Assembly: GCA_016706425.1 (NCBI GenBank)
Contig: JADJJR010000001.1
Location: 806,001 to 870,000 of the forward strand
Length of the DNA stretch: 64,000 nt
From: Elusimicrobiota bacterium
GTDB taxonomy: Bacteria > Elusimicrobiota > Elusimicrobia > FEN-1173
Direction: 5' to 3'
Shown here: piece after piece, positions 21,877 to 30,105 of the stretch
Layout: every line of letters starts with the position of its first letter
Numbering within the stretch: position 1 is the stretch's first letter
Notes under the pieces: model-generated
Told to the model about the DNA's origin: nothing
Databases searched by the model: none
Seen by the model: the letters and a program-made list of their open reading frames with translations, nothing else
Made by a program: the position numbers and the translations under genes

Positions 21877-24666
21877 TTAATTCGAAAGGCTTTTGATGAA
21901 CGCGCCGAGGCGCGCCAACCGCGCGCGGCCTTCGGCGAGGCGGGTCTCCACTTCGGCCACCTTGGCCGCCGGCGCCCGTTGGCGGAAATCGGGGTTGGCC
22001 AAATGCTCCGTGTCCCGGGCGATGCCGTTTTCGCAGGCCGCCTTTTCCTTCTCCAACCGCGCTTTTTCCTTCTCAAAATCGATCAGTCCCTCGAGCGGGA
22101 TGAACATTTCGAAATCCGCCGCGGCGGCGGCCGCCGCCTGGGGCGGGGTCTCAAAAGCGCCGGCCTCCACCGCTTTCCATTCGCCCAATTTTCCGAGGTG
22201 GGCGATGTGGTGGGAGAGCGTTTTCAAAACGGCTTTGGTGGCCGGGGCCGCCGCGGTCAAATTGACCGCCACCCGGATGGCCTTGCCGGGGGGCACGTTC
22301 ATTTCCGATCGGATGGTCCGCAGGGAGGACACCACGTCTTGCACGAGCCCGATGGCTCGTTGGTCCTCATCGCCGGCGGGCAAGTCCTTCCAGAGGGGCT
22401 GGTGCGGCTCTTCCATCAACAAAGTCTTCGGGGGCCGGCCGAGGGTTGCCCAGAGGGCCTGCCACAACTCTTCCGTGATGAAGGGCATGAAAGGGTGCAG
22501 GGCGTGGAGAACCCCGTCCAAGACTTCCGCCAGGGTTTGACGGGCCGCCCGGGCCGAGTCGGCGTCGGCGCCGGGGGACAGGCGGGGTTTGACCATCTCA
22601 ATGTACCAATCGCAAAAATCGTTCCAGAAAAACCCGTAGAGGGCGCGCGCCGCCTGGGCGGGGTCGAAGGCGTCCATGTGGCCGTCCACCGCGCGGGCGA
22701 CGGCGGCGAAGCGCGCCGCGATCCATCGGTCTTCCACGGCCCGGGACGCCAGCGGCGCGTCCGCGGCCGGGGCGAAGCCCGCCAGGTTCATCATCACAAA
22801 CCGGCTGGCGTTCCACACTTTGTTGGCGAAGTTGCGGGCGCCGACAAAGTTGTCGTCGGCCATTTGCATGTCCCGGCCGGGCGAGGCCTGCGTCACCAGC
22901 GCGAAGCGCAGGGCGTCGGTGCCGAACTTCTTCATGACGTCCAGGGGGTCGATCACGTTGTTGAGGGACTTGGACATCTTGCGCCCCTGCTTGTCGCGGA
23001 CGATGCCGTGGATGAAGACATCCCGGTAAGGCACTTCGTTGCGGAACTCCAACCCCATCATCACCATGCGCGCCACCCACAGGTAGAGGATTTCGTGGCC
23101 CGTGGCCAACACCGACGTCGGGTAGAAATAATCCAAATCCTTGTTGGCGTCCGGCCAACCCAGGGTGGTCAAGGGCCACAATCCCGAGGAAAACCACGTG
23201 TCCAAGACGTCCGGGTCTTGGATGAAATCCGCGCCGCCGCAATCCGCGCAGGGGGCGGGGCGGGTCTCGGTGGCCTGGGCGCTCTTGAGTCCCGCCGCTC
23301 GCAGGAGTTCTTTGGTCCATTGGGATTTGAATTCCGGGTCCTGATCCAAATGGTGGCGAAGAGTCCCAGCCTGAAGATTCGATTCCGCACACTTGCGGCA
23401 ATACCAAATGGGGATCTGGTGGCCCCACCAGATTTGGCGGGAGACGCACCAGTCTTTGTTGTTGTCCAACCAGGCCAAATAAGGCTTGGCCCAGGATTCG
23501 GGGTGGATTTTGACGCGCCCCTCCCGGGTGGCGGCCGCGGCCCGGGAGGCCATTTCCTGGGTTTTCACAAACCATTGACTGGATTCCAAGGGTTCTATCA
23601 CCGTGGCGCACCGGTAACAGGTGGACACGTTGTTCTTGTGGGGCTCGACTTTGACCAAAAAGCCCTGGGCCTCCAGGTCGGCCAGGACCTTGGCGCGGGC
23701 GTCTTTCACCGACAGGCCGGCGTAGTCGGTCCCCGCGGCGGCGGTCATTTTCCCGTCGAACCCGATGACGGTGAGGGAGGCGAGCTTGTGGCGACCGCCG
23801 ATGTCGGCGTCCGTGGCGTCGTGGGCGGGGGTCACTTTCACCGCGCCGGAGCCGAAGGATTTGTCCACCGCCGCGTCAAAAACCAGGGGGATCTCGAAAT
23901 TGGCGTCGCCCGCCCGCCGCAAAGGCAGGCGCAGGGTCTTCCCGCGTTTGTCGGCGTAGCGCGGGTCCTCCGGATGGACCGCCACGGCGGTGTCGCCGAG
24001 CATCGTTTCGGGTCGGGTGGTGGCCACGACCACGTCGCCGCCGTCCGCCAGGGGGTAACGGATGTGCCACAAATGGCCGGATTGCTCGACGTATTCGACT
24101 TCGATGTCCGATAGGGCGGTGCCGCAGCGGGCGCACCAATTGACGAGCCGCTTGCCGAGGTAGACCTTCCCTTTTTGGTGCAAATCGACGAAGGCGCGCT
24201 GCACGGCGCGGGAGCTTTTTTCGTCCATGGTGAAGCGCGTGCGGGTCCAGTCCAAGGAGCTGCCCAACTTGCGGAGCTGGTGCAAAATAGCGTCGCCCGA
24301 TTCCTTGCGCCAGGCCCACATGCGTTCCAAAAAGGCGGCGCGGCCCAGGTCGTGACGGGTTTTGCCCTCTTTCTTGAGGATTTTTTCGACGACGTTTTGG
24401 GTGGCGATGCCGCCGTGGTCCGTGCCGGGGACCCAGAGAGCCTTGAACCCCTTCATGCGCGCCCGGCGAACCAGCACGTCCTGCAGGGTGTTGTTCAGCG
24501 CGTGCCCCATGTGGAGGGACCCCGTTACGTTGGGCGGGGGAATCACGATGGTGAAGGGCCGTTTGGCCGGGTCGGGCGCGGCCCCGAACAGGCCGCGCTT
24601 TTCCCACACCTCGTACCATTTGGACTCCGGGGTTTCCGGCGTGTAAACGCTGGGAAGTTCCGTCAT
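21877..24666 (-). CDS. valS: valine-tRNA ligase
   Basis: A 929-residue class I aminoacyl-tRNA synthetase charging tRNA-Val. The HIGH signature is GSLHMGHALNNT, with a P-P-P-N-V-T-G lead-in, near residue 50. KMSKSLNNVIDP is the KMSKS loop (~565). The editing (CP1) domain between them contains TTRPETMLGDTAVAVHPED and the threonine-rich pocket. The anticodon-binding domain is at ~650-820, and the C-terminal ~65 residues form the ValRS coiled coil (DFEKEKARLEKEKAACENG). Length is normal. ATG 24666 is 9 bases after a TAATAT hexamer, so the leader is minimal or absent. It is divergent from the CheY-like gene at 24743, with overlapping promoters. Confidence 0.98.
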   Translation of the reverse strand: MTELPSVYTPETPESKWYEVWEKRGLFGAAPDPAKRPFTIVIPPPNVTGSLHMGHALNNTLQDVLVRRARMKGFKALWVPGTDHGGIATQNVVEKILKKEGKTRHDLGRAAFLERMWAWRKESGDAILHQLRKLGSSLDWTRTRFTMDEKSSRAVQRAFVDLHQKGKVYLGKRLVNWCARCGTALSDIEVEYVEQSGHLWHIRYPLADGGDVVVATTRPETMLGDTAVAVHPEDPRYADKRGKTLRLPLRRAGDANFEIPLVFDAAVDKSFGSGAVKVTPAHDATDADIGGRHKLASLTVIGFDGKMTAAAGTDYAGLSVKDARAKVLADLEAQGFLVKVEPHKNNVSTCYRCATVIEPLESSQWFVKTQEMASRAAAATREGRVKIHPESWAKPYLAWLDNNKDWCVSRQIWWGHQIPIWYCRKCAESNLQAGTLRHHLDQDPEFKSQWTKELLRAAGLKSAQATETRPAPCADCGGADFIQDPDVLDTWFSSGLWPLTTLGWPDANKDLDYFYPTSVLATGHEILYLWVARMVMMGLEFRNEVPYRDVFIHGIVRDKQGRKMSKSLNNVIDPLDVMKKFGTDALRFALVTQASPGRDMQMADDNFVGARNFANKVWNASRFVMMNLAGFAPAADAPLASRAVEDRWIAARFAAVARAVDGHMDAFDPAQAARALYGFFWNDFCDWYIEMVKPRLSPGADADSARAARQTLAEVLDGVLHALHPFMPFITEELWQALWATLGRPPKTLLMEEPHQPLWKDLPAGDEDQRAIGLVQDVVSSLRTIRSEMNVPPGKAIRVAVNLTAAAPATKAVLKTLSHHIAHLGKLGEWKAVEAGAFETPPQAAAAAAADFEMFIPLEGLIDFEKEKARLEKEKAACENGIARDTEHLANPDFRQRAPAAKVAEVETRLAEGRARLARLGAFIKSLSN

Positions 24667-24675
24667 AGGGCGCCC

Positions 24676-24734
24676 ATATTACTACATTGGCCGCGGGGGG
24701 CCAAATTGACGCCCGCGCGCGCATTGCCTACAAT
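24676..24734. promoter_or_regulatory. divergent valS / response-regulator promoters
   Basis: Plus strand: TTGACG (24706-24711), 17 bases, TACAAT (24729-24734), 8 bases before the ATG at 24743. Minus strand: TTGGCC (24699-24704), 17 bases, TAATAT (24676-24681), 9 bases before the valS ATG. The two promoters overlap physically. Confidence 0.65.
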
Positions 24735-24742
24735 CGCCTACC

Positions 24743-25126
24743 ATGGCGCGCCTCCTGGTGGTCGAAGACGAAGAATCCAACCGCGAATTCCTCAAATTCG
24801 TTCTGGAAAACGCCGGCCACACGGTGGAGGCCGCCGTGGACGGGCAGGCCGCCCTCGACGCCGTGGCCGCCCGGCCCCCCGAATTGATCGTCTTGGACGT
24901 GATGTTGCCCGAGGTCCACGGCTACGAGGTGTGCCACCGGGTCAAGACCAACCCCAAAACCGCCCGCATCAAAGTCATCATGTTGACCGCCAAGGCGTTC
25001 CCGGCCGACCGCCACCAGGCCAAGGACGTGGGCGCGGACGATTTTCTGGCCAAGCCCGTGGACCCGTCGATTTTGGTGGACCACGTCAACGCCCTTCTGT
25101 CGGGCGCCAAACCGTCTTTTTTTTGA
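24743..25126 (+). CDS. single-domain (CheY-like) response regulator
   Basis: A 127-residue receiver domain with no output domain. The acidic pocket is E8-D9-E10, phospho-acceptor D52 lies in LIVLDVMLPEVHG, the Thr in IMLTAKAF and the Lys in FLAKPVDPS. Such stand-alone receivers relay phosphate or bind a partner, as CheY, DivK and pilus-twitching regulators do. The partner kinase is not adjacent. The strong TTGACG-17-TACAAT promoter ends 8 bases before the ATG and no Shine-Dalgarno is present, so it is probably translated from a leaderless message. Confidence 0.9.
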   Translation: MARLLVVEDEESNREFLKFVLENAGHTVEAAVDGQAALDAVAARPPELIVLDVMLPEVHGYEVCHRVKTNPKTARIKVIMLTAKAFPADRHQAKDVGADDFLAKPVDPSILVDHVNALLSGAKPSFF

Positions 25127-25143
25127 GAGAGCCTCCCTCGCCC

Positions 25144-25215
25144 TTGACCGGGGAGAGGGGGGTTTCGTAAAATAGACGCACGCCCTCGCCCCCCGAGAAG
25201 GTCGGGGGGCCTTTT
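25144..25215 (+). promoter_or_regulatory. gap promoter and early hairpin
   Basis: TTGACC (25144-25149), 18 bases, TAAAAT (25168-25173) form a promoter for gap. A 9-bp stem GCCCCCCGA with TCGGGGGGC (25188-25210) and CTTTTC follows right after the predicted start. It may end read-through from the regulator gene or attenuate gap. Confidence 0.5.
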
Positions 25216-25286
25216 CATTTCCATCCGGCGGACCCTTTTCGTTCCCTCTGTGGGATGAACACGCGGTTATCTTAAGGAGGCAGTCT

Positions 25287-26348
25287 ATGGCAGTCAAAGT
25301 CGCAATCAACGGTTTCGGTCGCATCGGCCGCCTGGTGTTCCGGGCGCTCGTCGAACAAGGGCTTTTGGGAAAGACCCTGGACGTCGTGGCGGTGGGCGAC
25401 ATTGTCCCCGCGGACAACCTGGCTTACCTTTTGAAGTACGACTCCATCCAGGGCCGTTTCAGCGGCACCGTGGGATCCAAAAAGTCCGCCGCCGACAAGG
25501 TGGAGGACGACGTGCTGGTCGTCAACGGCCACGACATCAAAGTCGTGAGCGCGAAGGACCCCTCCGGCTTGCCCTGGAAAGAACTCGGCGTCGAGATCGT
25601 CATCGAATCCACCGGGCTCTTCACCGACGCCGAAAAGGCCAAGGGCCACATCGCCGCCGGCGCGAAGAAAGTCATCATTTCCGCCCCCGCCAAGAACGAG
25701 GACATCACCATCGTCATGGGCGTCAACGAGGGGAAATACGATCCGGCCAAGCACAACATTATTTCCAACGCCTCCTGCACCACCAACTGCTTGGCCCCGG
25801 TCGTGCACGTCCTCCTCAAGGAAGGGTTCGGCATCGAGGAAGGCCTCATGACGACGGTTCACTCCTACACCGCCACCCAGAAAACCGTGGACGGCCCCTC
25901 CAAGAAAGACTGGAAGGGCGGCCGGACGGCGGCGCAGAACATTATTCCTTCCACCACCGGCGCGGCCAAGGCCGTGGCCCTGGTGTTGCCCGAGGTCAAG
26001 GGCAAGTTGACGGGCATGGCCTTCCGCGTGCCGACCCCGACGGTTTCCGTGGTCGATCTCACGGTCAAGACGTCGAAGGACACCTCCTACAAGGAAATCG
26101 CCGCCGCCATGAAAAAGGCCAGCGAGACCTATATGAAGGGGATCCTCGAGGTCACATCCGACGAAGTGGTCAGCTCGGACTTCATCCATTGCAAAGCGTC
26201 GTCGATTTTCGACGAAGGCTCGGGCATCGAGCTCAACAAACGCTTCTTCAAACTCGTCAGTTGGTACGACAACGAGTGGGGTTATTCGAACCGCGTCGTG
26301 GACCTGGTGAATTACATCCTCGCCAAACGCGCGCCGGTCGCCGCCTAA
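25287..26348 (+). CDS. gap: type I glyceraldehyde-3-phosphate dehydrogenase
   Basis: A 353-residue NAD-dependent enzyme oxidising glyceraldehyde-3-phosphate to 1,3-bisphosphoglycerate. NAD fold: VAINGFGRIGRLVFRALVE. The catalytic Cys is in SNASCTTNCLAP, followed by MTTVHSYTATQK with the base His. The phosphate site is STTGAAKAVALVLPE, then TGMAFRVPTPTVSVVDL, and the C-terminus WYDNEWGYSNRVVDLV. It is slightly longer than the ~335-residue E. coli GapA because of an insert around residues 55-95. A TAAGGAGG Shine-Dalgarno lies 7 bases before the ATG. It has its own promoter and a strong terminator, so it is monocistronic. With the class I aldolase and PPi-PFK at 50-53 kb it gives much of the glycolytic trunk. 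Confidence 0.98.
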   Translation: MAVKVAINGFGRIGRLVFRALVEQGLLGKTLDVVAVGDIVPADNLAYLLKYDSIQGRFSGTVGSKKSAADKVEDDVLVVNGHDIKVVSAKDPSGLPWKELGVEIVIESTGLFTDAEKAKGHIAAGAKKVIISAPAKNEDITIVMGVNEGKYDPAKHNIISNASCTTNCLAPVVHVLLKEGFGIEEGLMTTVHSYTATQKTVDGPSKKDWKGGRTAAQNIIPSTTGAAKAVALVLPEVKGKLTGMAFRVPTPTVSVVDLTVKTSKDTSYKEIAAAMKKASETYMKGILEVTSDEVVSSDFIHCKASSIFDEGSGIELNKRFFKLVSWYDNEWGYSNRVVDLVNYILAKRAPVAA

Positions 26349-26368
26349 CCCGCCGACGTTTCCCAACG

Positions 26369-26409
26369 CTCCCGTCCCCCGCGAACGCGGGGGACGGGAG
26401 TTTTCTTTT
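26369..26409 (+). terminator. intrinsic terminator after gap
   Basis: A perfect 15-bp stem (26369-26383 with 26386-26400), AA loop, then TTTTCTTTT. Confidence 0.93.
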
Positions 26410-26413
26410 GTCC

Positions 26414-26442
26414 TTGACGCCCCCCGGATCTTCAACAATAAT
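26414..26442 (+). promoter_or_regulatory. promoter of the MBL-fold gene
   Basis: TTGACG (26414-26419), 17 bases, AATAAT (26437-26442), ending 8 bases before the ATG at 26451. No Shine-Dalgarno, so a leaderless message is predicted. Confidence 0.5.
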
Positions 26443-26450
26443 GGGTTACC

Positions 26451-27359
26451 ATGAAAATCCGGTTTTGGGGCACACGCGGCTCCATCGCGTCCCCCGGCCC
26501 TCACACCGTGAAGTACGGCGGCAACACCTCCTGCGTGGAGATTTCCGACGAGGAGACTCTGGCCATTTTGGACGCCGGCAGCGGCCTGCGGCTGTTGGGC
26601 GAGGATCTCCTGAGGCGCGCGGGGAAAAACGGCCGGATCGTGGGGCATCTCTTCATCAGCCACTTCCACCTCGATCACATCGTCGGGTTCCCTTTTTTCC
26701 GGCCTCTCTACAAACCCGGCAACGAGTTCACGATTTACGGCTGCGAGGGCACCGGCCGCAAGCTGGAAAATATTTTCGTCGGGCAAATGAGCCCCGAGTA
26801 TTTTCCCGTCACCCTGGCCGAGATGCCGGCGCAGTTGAAGTTCGTGCAGATGACCACCCGGCCCATCACGCTCAACGGGTGGACCATAACGCCCGCTTAC
26901 GTCAATCACCCCGGCCTGGCCCTGTCCTATAAAATCGACACGGGCCAAAGCAAAATCGTGTACATGACCGACAACGAACCGTTCCGTTACTTGTTGCGAC
27001 GTCTCGGCAAACGGCAGGACGTGTTCGAGGACCTGGCCCGGGGCGAGGTCGATCTGGAGCGCGAGGATCTCATGCTGGTCGACCACTTGGCGGACGCCGA
27101 CCTCTTGATCCACGACGGCCAATACACGGAAGAGGAATACAAGGAAAAAACCGGTTGGGGCCACAGTTTTTTCGAATTCGGACTTGAAATGGCGCTCCGC
27201 GGCAAAGTCAAAAAGCTCCTCTATTTCCATCACGACCCCGACCGCACGGACGCCGACCTGGACCGCATCGTCGAACGGATGCGGGCCCAGGCCATGGCCC
27301 GGGGGTCCGCCCTGCAGGTGGACGCGGCCCGCGAAGGGCTCGAACTCGAGTTCCCGTAA
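26451..27359 (+). CDS. MBL-fold metallo-hydrolase
   Basis: A 302-residue metallo-beta-lactamase-fold protein of the class beginning MKIRFWGTRGSIASPGPHTVKYGGNTSC. The metal motif is FISHFHLDHIVGFPFF (H-x-H-x-D-H). A second metal His lies in YVNHPGLALSYKID, the bridging Asp in VYMTDNEPF/LLIHDGQYT, and the last His in LYFHHDPDRTD. Proteins with this start and layout include phosphodiesterase- and RNase Z-like hydrolases and are often annotated as cAMP phosphodiesterase class-II or MBL-fold hydrolases; the substrate here is unknown. Cytoplasmic, no signal peptide. rdgB follows after 39 bases, with its own -10. Confidence 0.88.
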   Translation: MKIRFWGTRGSIASPGPHTVKYGGNTSCVEISDEETLAILDAGSGLRLLGEDLLRRAGKNGRIVGHLFISHFHLDHIVGFPFFRPLYKPGNEFTIYGCEGTGRKLENIFVGQMSPEYFPVTLAEMPAQLKFVQMTTRPITLNGWTITPAYVNHPGLALSYKIDTGQSKIVYMTDNEPFRYLLRRLGKRQDVFEDLARGEVDLEREDLMLVDHLADADLLIHDGQYTEEEYKEKTGWGHSFFEFGLEMALRGKVKKLLYFHHDPDRTDADLDRIVERMRAQAMARGSALQVDAAREGLELEFP

Positions 27360-27398
27360 CCTTTCCGGGATCCTCCGGAAAACGTAGACTCTCCGTCT

Positions 27399-28016
27399 AT
27401 GAAGCCCCCCGTCATCGTCATCGCCACCCACAACATGGACAAGATGAGGGAAATACGAAAGATCCTGGGGCGCGGCGTCGGCGCGGTCAAGGGGTTGGTG
27501 GATTTCCCGCCCGCCTACACCGTGCGGGAAACCGGCAAAACCCTCGAGGCCAACGCGTTGCTGAAGGCGCGCAAGGCCGTCCGCCGCACGGGCGTCGCCG
27601 CGCTCTCCGACGATTCGGGTTTGGAAGTCGCCGCCCTGGGCGGCCGCCCGGGGGTGTATTCGGCCCGCTTCGCGGGGCCCGGGTGTTCCTACGCCGACAA
27701 CAATCGCAAAGTCCTTCGCCTCCTGGGCGACCGCCCGGCCGCGCGGCGGGGGGCGGTTTTTCGTTGCGTGGTCGCCCTGGTGTTTCCCGACGGGCGTGAG
27801 AAATTGTTTCAAGGCCGTTGCCCGGGTCGCATCGTGCCGGCGTTGCGGGGCTCCCAAGGGTTCGGTTACGACCCGGTCTTTTTGCCCCGGGGGAAAAAGA
27901 AAACTTTCGCCGAAATGTCGCTGGCGGAAAAGAACCGGTTGAGCCATCGCTCCCGGGCCTTTCGAAAAGCCGCCGCGTATTTGAAGAAATGGGTCGGGTC
28001 CGGAGCGGGCCGATGA
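27399..28016 (+). CDS. rdgB: XTP/dITP pyrophosphatase (RdgB/HAM1)
   Basis: A 205-residue house-cleaning enzyme that hydrolyses XTP, ITP and dITP to the monophosphate and PPi. Motifs: VIATHNMDKMREIRKIL, ETGKTLEANALLKA, ALSDDSGLEVAALGGRPGVYSARFAG with catalytic Asp, RCVVALVFPDG, GSQGFGYDPVFLP and SHRSRAFRK. Length is normal. TAGACT (27385-27390) ends 8 bases before the ATG with no Shine-Dalgarno. The stop overlaps the start of the 28013 membrane gene (ATGA). Note that endonuclease V, which acts on deoxyinosine in DNA, is also in this window. Confidence 0.95.
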   Translation: MKPPVIVIATHNMDKMREIRKILGRGVGAVKGLVDFPPAYTVRETGKTLEANALLKARKAVRRTGVAALSDDSGLEVAALGGRPGVYSARFAGPGCSYADNNRKVLRLLGDRPAARRGAVFRCVVALVFPDGREKLFQGRCPGRIVPALRGSQGFGYDPVFLPRGKKKTFAEMSLAEKNRLSHRSRAFRKAAAYLKKWVGSGAGR

Positions 28017-28999
28017 TCGGCGCGGTGTTCGCCGGTCTTGAGCGTTTCTTCGGGGAAGGCCTGGCCCTGTGGGCGGTCCGCGCCCACGCGGTGTCCCTCG
28101 GGATCGTCGTCCTGGCCTTGGCGATTCCGCCCGCCCGTTGGTTTTGGGCTCGTTGGAAAGCCGCGCGCGGCGCGGGGTGGGCCCCCCAATGGATCTGCCC
28201 GGCCTGCGGTCACACCAACGCCCACGCCGATGGCGCCTGCGCGAAATGCCGCGCGGGGGGTGGAACCTCCCCGGGGCGATGGTTTCGAGGGTTGCCCGGC
28301 TTGGGTTGGTTGGCGGGGGGTGCGCGCGCCACGGCGTTCGTCCTGCGTGCAACGGGTTATGTGTTTTTCTACGGAATGACCTTGTTCGCCGCGAACCGGT
28401 TCCGGTTTTTCCAATTTGATCAAAAGCCGCTGCAAGAACTGCTCGGGGCGGCGGCCATGGTGTTGTTGGTGCTGGTTCTTTATTACGCCCGCCGGGTGGT
28501 GTCTTGGAAATGGGGGTCGCCCGTTTCGCGGGCCACGGATTTCCTCGTGATGATGTCCCTGGCCGGTGCGTTCTTGATCCTCTGGATTCTCTGGGCGGCG
28601 GCGCCGTTTGTCCGGGGCGAAGCCCTGGCGGTCCTGGCGGTGACCCCCGACGGCCAGCTCCGTGTTTGGCGGCCGCGCCGACGCGTCGGGCGGGTGGTGG
28701 AGAACCCCGAAACCGCGCGTTGGATCGTGCCTCTCCAATACGCGCGTTTTTCCTGGCCCCTGGTCGGCGTGGATCAAACGTTTTTGGTCCGGGTGGGCAC
28801 CCACACCGTGATGTCCTGGGCGGGGGCGCGTCTGGTCAAATTCGGATCCGACCGCTGGGACGGGGATTCCCCGTGGCGTCCGCGGCTCACGACCGCCCGC
28901 CACACGTTGGAGGCCGCGGCCCCCGGGCTTTACGAGATACACCCGTCGTCCGTCGGCGAGGGAGTGGTTCTGACGCCCCGGGAGGCGGTTCAAAAATGA
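28013..28999 (+). CDS. zinc-ribbon membrane protein of unknown function (328 aa)
   Basis: Unrecognised family. A first transmembrane helix (~22-42) is followed by a RanBP2-like zinc ribbon, WICPACGHTNAHADGACAKC (C-x2-C-x10-C-x2-C) at ~60-80. There are three more hydrophobic helices (~100-125, ~140-160, ~180-205), and a C-terminal beta-rich domain of ~115 residues (LAVTPDGQLRVWRPRRR, LVGVDQTFLVRVGTHTVMS). The zinc ribbon and C-terminal domain are probably soluble, giving a sensor- or scaffold-like layout (inference). The start overlaps the rdgB stop and its own stop overlaps the epimerase start, so it is translated as the middle gene of a tight trio. Confidence 0.75.
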   Translation: MIGAVFAGLERFFGEGLALWAVRAHAVSLGIVVLALAIPPARWFWARWKAARGAGWAPQWICPACGHTNAHADGACAKCRAGGGTSPGRWFRGLPGLGWLAGGARATAFVLRATGYVFFYGMTLFAANRFRFFQFDQKPLQELLGAAAMVLLVLVLYYARRVVSWKWGSPVSRATDFLVMMSLAGAFLILWILWAAAPFVRGEALAVLAVTPDGQLRVWRPRRRVGRVVENPETARWIVPLQYARFSWPLVGVDQTFLVRVGTHTVMSWAGARLVKFGSDRWDGDSPWRPRLTTARHTLEAAAPGLYEIHPSSVGEGVVLTPREAVQK

Positions 29000-29946
29000 A
29001 GACGATTTTGGTGACGGGAGCGGCGGGTTTCATCGGGGCCTGGACCGCCAAGGCGCTGGTGGAGCGGGGCGAACGCGTCATCGGCGTGGACAACTTCAAC
29101 CCCTATTACGACCCCCGCCTCAAACGCGACCGGGTGAAGGCCTTGATCCCCCGGGTCAAAATCCACGAAATCGATCTGGCCGATCGCGCGGCGCTGGCCC
29201 GTGTGTTCCGCGCGAATAAAATCGACCGGATCTGCCACCTCGGCGCCCAGGCCGGCGTGCGCTATTCCCTTCAAAATCCGTTCGCCTACGAAAACACCAA
29301 CAATCTGGGAACGTTGAATTTGTTGGAAACCGCCCGGACGGCCGGCGTCCGCTCTTTCGTTTACGCGTCCTCGTCGTCGGTGTACGGCGGCAACCGCAAA
29401 GCGCCTTTTTCCGTCGAAGACGCGGTCAACCGCCCCCTGTCGCTTTACGCCGCGACCAAGCGCGCCAACGAGTTGACGGCGCACGTCTACCACCACCTGT
29501 ACGGGTTTCGTTGCACGGGACTTCGGTTTTTCACGGTCTACGGGCCCTGGGGCCGGCCCGACATGGCGTTGTTTTCGTTCACGAAAGCGATTATGGAGGG
29601 TCGGCCCATCGAACTGTTCAACCGGGGAATAATGCGTCGCGACTTCACCTACATTGACGACATCGTCGCCGGGGTCTTGGCCGCCTTGGATCGGAACACG
29701 GGGTATCGCATTTATAATCTGGGGAATTCGCGGCCCGTGACACTGGGACAATTTGTTCGGGCCATTGAAAATTCTGTCGGACGAAAGGCCGTCAAGAAAT
29801 TTCTTCCCCTGCAGCCGGGCGATGTCCCCGCGACCTGGGCCGATATCGATTCTTCGCGCCGGCGATTGGGTTTCCGACCCCGAATCGGCATCGAAGCGGG
29901 CGTCCAGCGGTTCGTGGATTGGTACCGCTCCTACTTCCGAAAGTAA
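28996..29946 (+). CDS. NAD-dependent sugar-nucleotide epimerase (UDP-glucuronate 4-epimerase-like)
   Basis: A 316-residue extended short-chain dehydrogenase acting on nucleotide sugars. NAD loop VTGAAGFIGAWTAKAL. The DNFNPYYDPRLKRDR stretch is characteristic of UDP-glucuronate epimerases, followed by HLGAQAGVRYSLQNP. The catalytic triad is the Ser-rich YASSSSVYGG and SLYAATKRANE (Y-x3-K). The C-terminal substrate part has FFTVYGPWGRPDMALFSF and GIMRRDFTYIDDIV. It would supply galacturonate or a related sugar for surface glycans, which fits the cell-envelope genes that follow (inference). ATG 28996 overlaps the preceding stop by 4 bases. Confidence 0.9.
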   Translation: MKTILVTGAAGFIGAWTAKALVERGERVIGVDNFNPYYDPRLKRDRVKALIPRVKIHEIDLADRAALARVFRANKIDRICHLGAQAGVRYSLQNPFAYENTNNLGTLNLLETARTAGVRSFVYASSSSVYGGNRKAPFSVEDAVNRPLSLYAATKRANELTAHVYHHLYGFRCTGLRFFTVYGPWGRPDMALFSFTKAIMEGRPIELFNRGIMRRDFTYIDDIVAGVLAALDRNTGYRIYNLGNSRPVTLGQFVRAIENSVGRKAVKKFLPLQPGDVPATWADIDSSRRRLGFRPRIGIEAGVQRFVDWYRSYFRK

Positions 29947-30105
29947 AATTCTTGTAAAAAACTCTTGAAAAAAAAGCTTTCTGGGTTTACCCTGTTTGGG
30001 CAATGGAACCGAGTCTTCTCATTAAATGGTGGTGCCCGTATAAAAACCGCCCGGAATCGGTTGGTTTTGGCGAAAGTGGCGCATGCATAGCTTGCGAGGG
30101 GGGCT
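29947..30105 (+). promoter_or_regulatory. promoter and structured leader of the surface operon
   Basis: The gap has TTGAAA near 29973, 17 bases, then TACCCT as a possible promoter. The leader then contains GGGCA pairing with TGCCC across about 35 bases, and AAAACC pairing with GGTTTT around the sequence GCCCGGAATCGGTT. GAGGGGGG before the ATG at 30106 is the Shine-Dalgarno. I could not match it to c-di-GMP or any other named riboswitch, so a regulatory RNA here is only a possibility. Confidence 0.35.

Noticed and set aside
25272..28352. Minus-strand open frame of 1026 codons opposite gap, the MBL gene and rdgB
   Set aside because: It spans three well-supported genes on the other strand, has low-complexity His/Gly/Arg-rich translation and no start signal. 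It is a GC-rich shadow.
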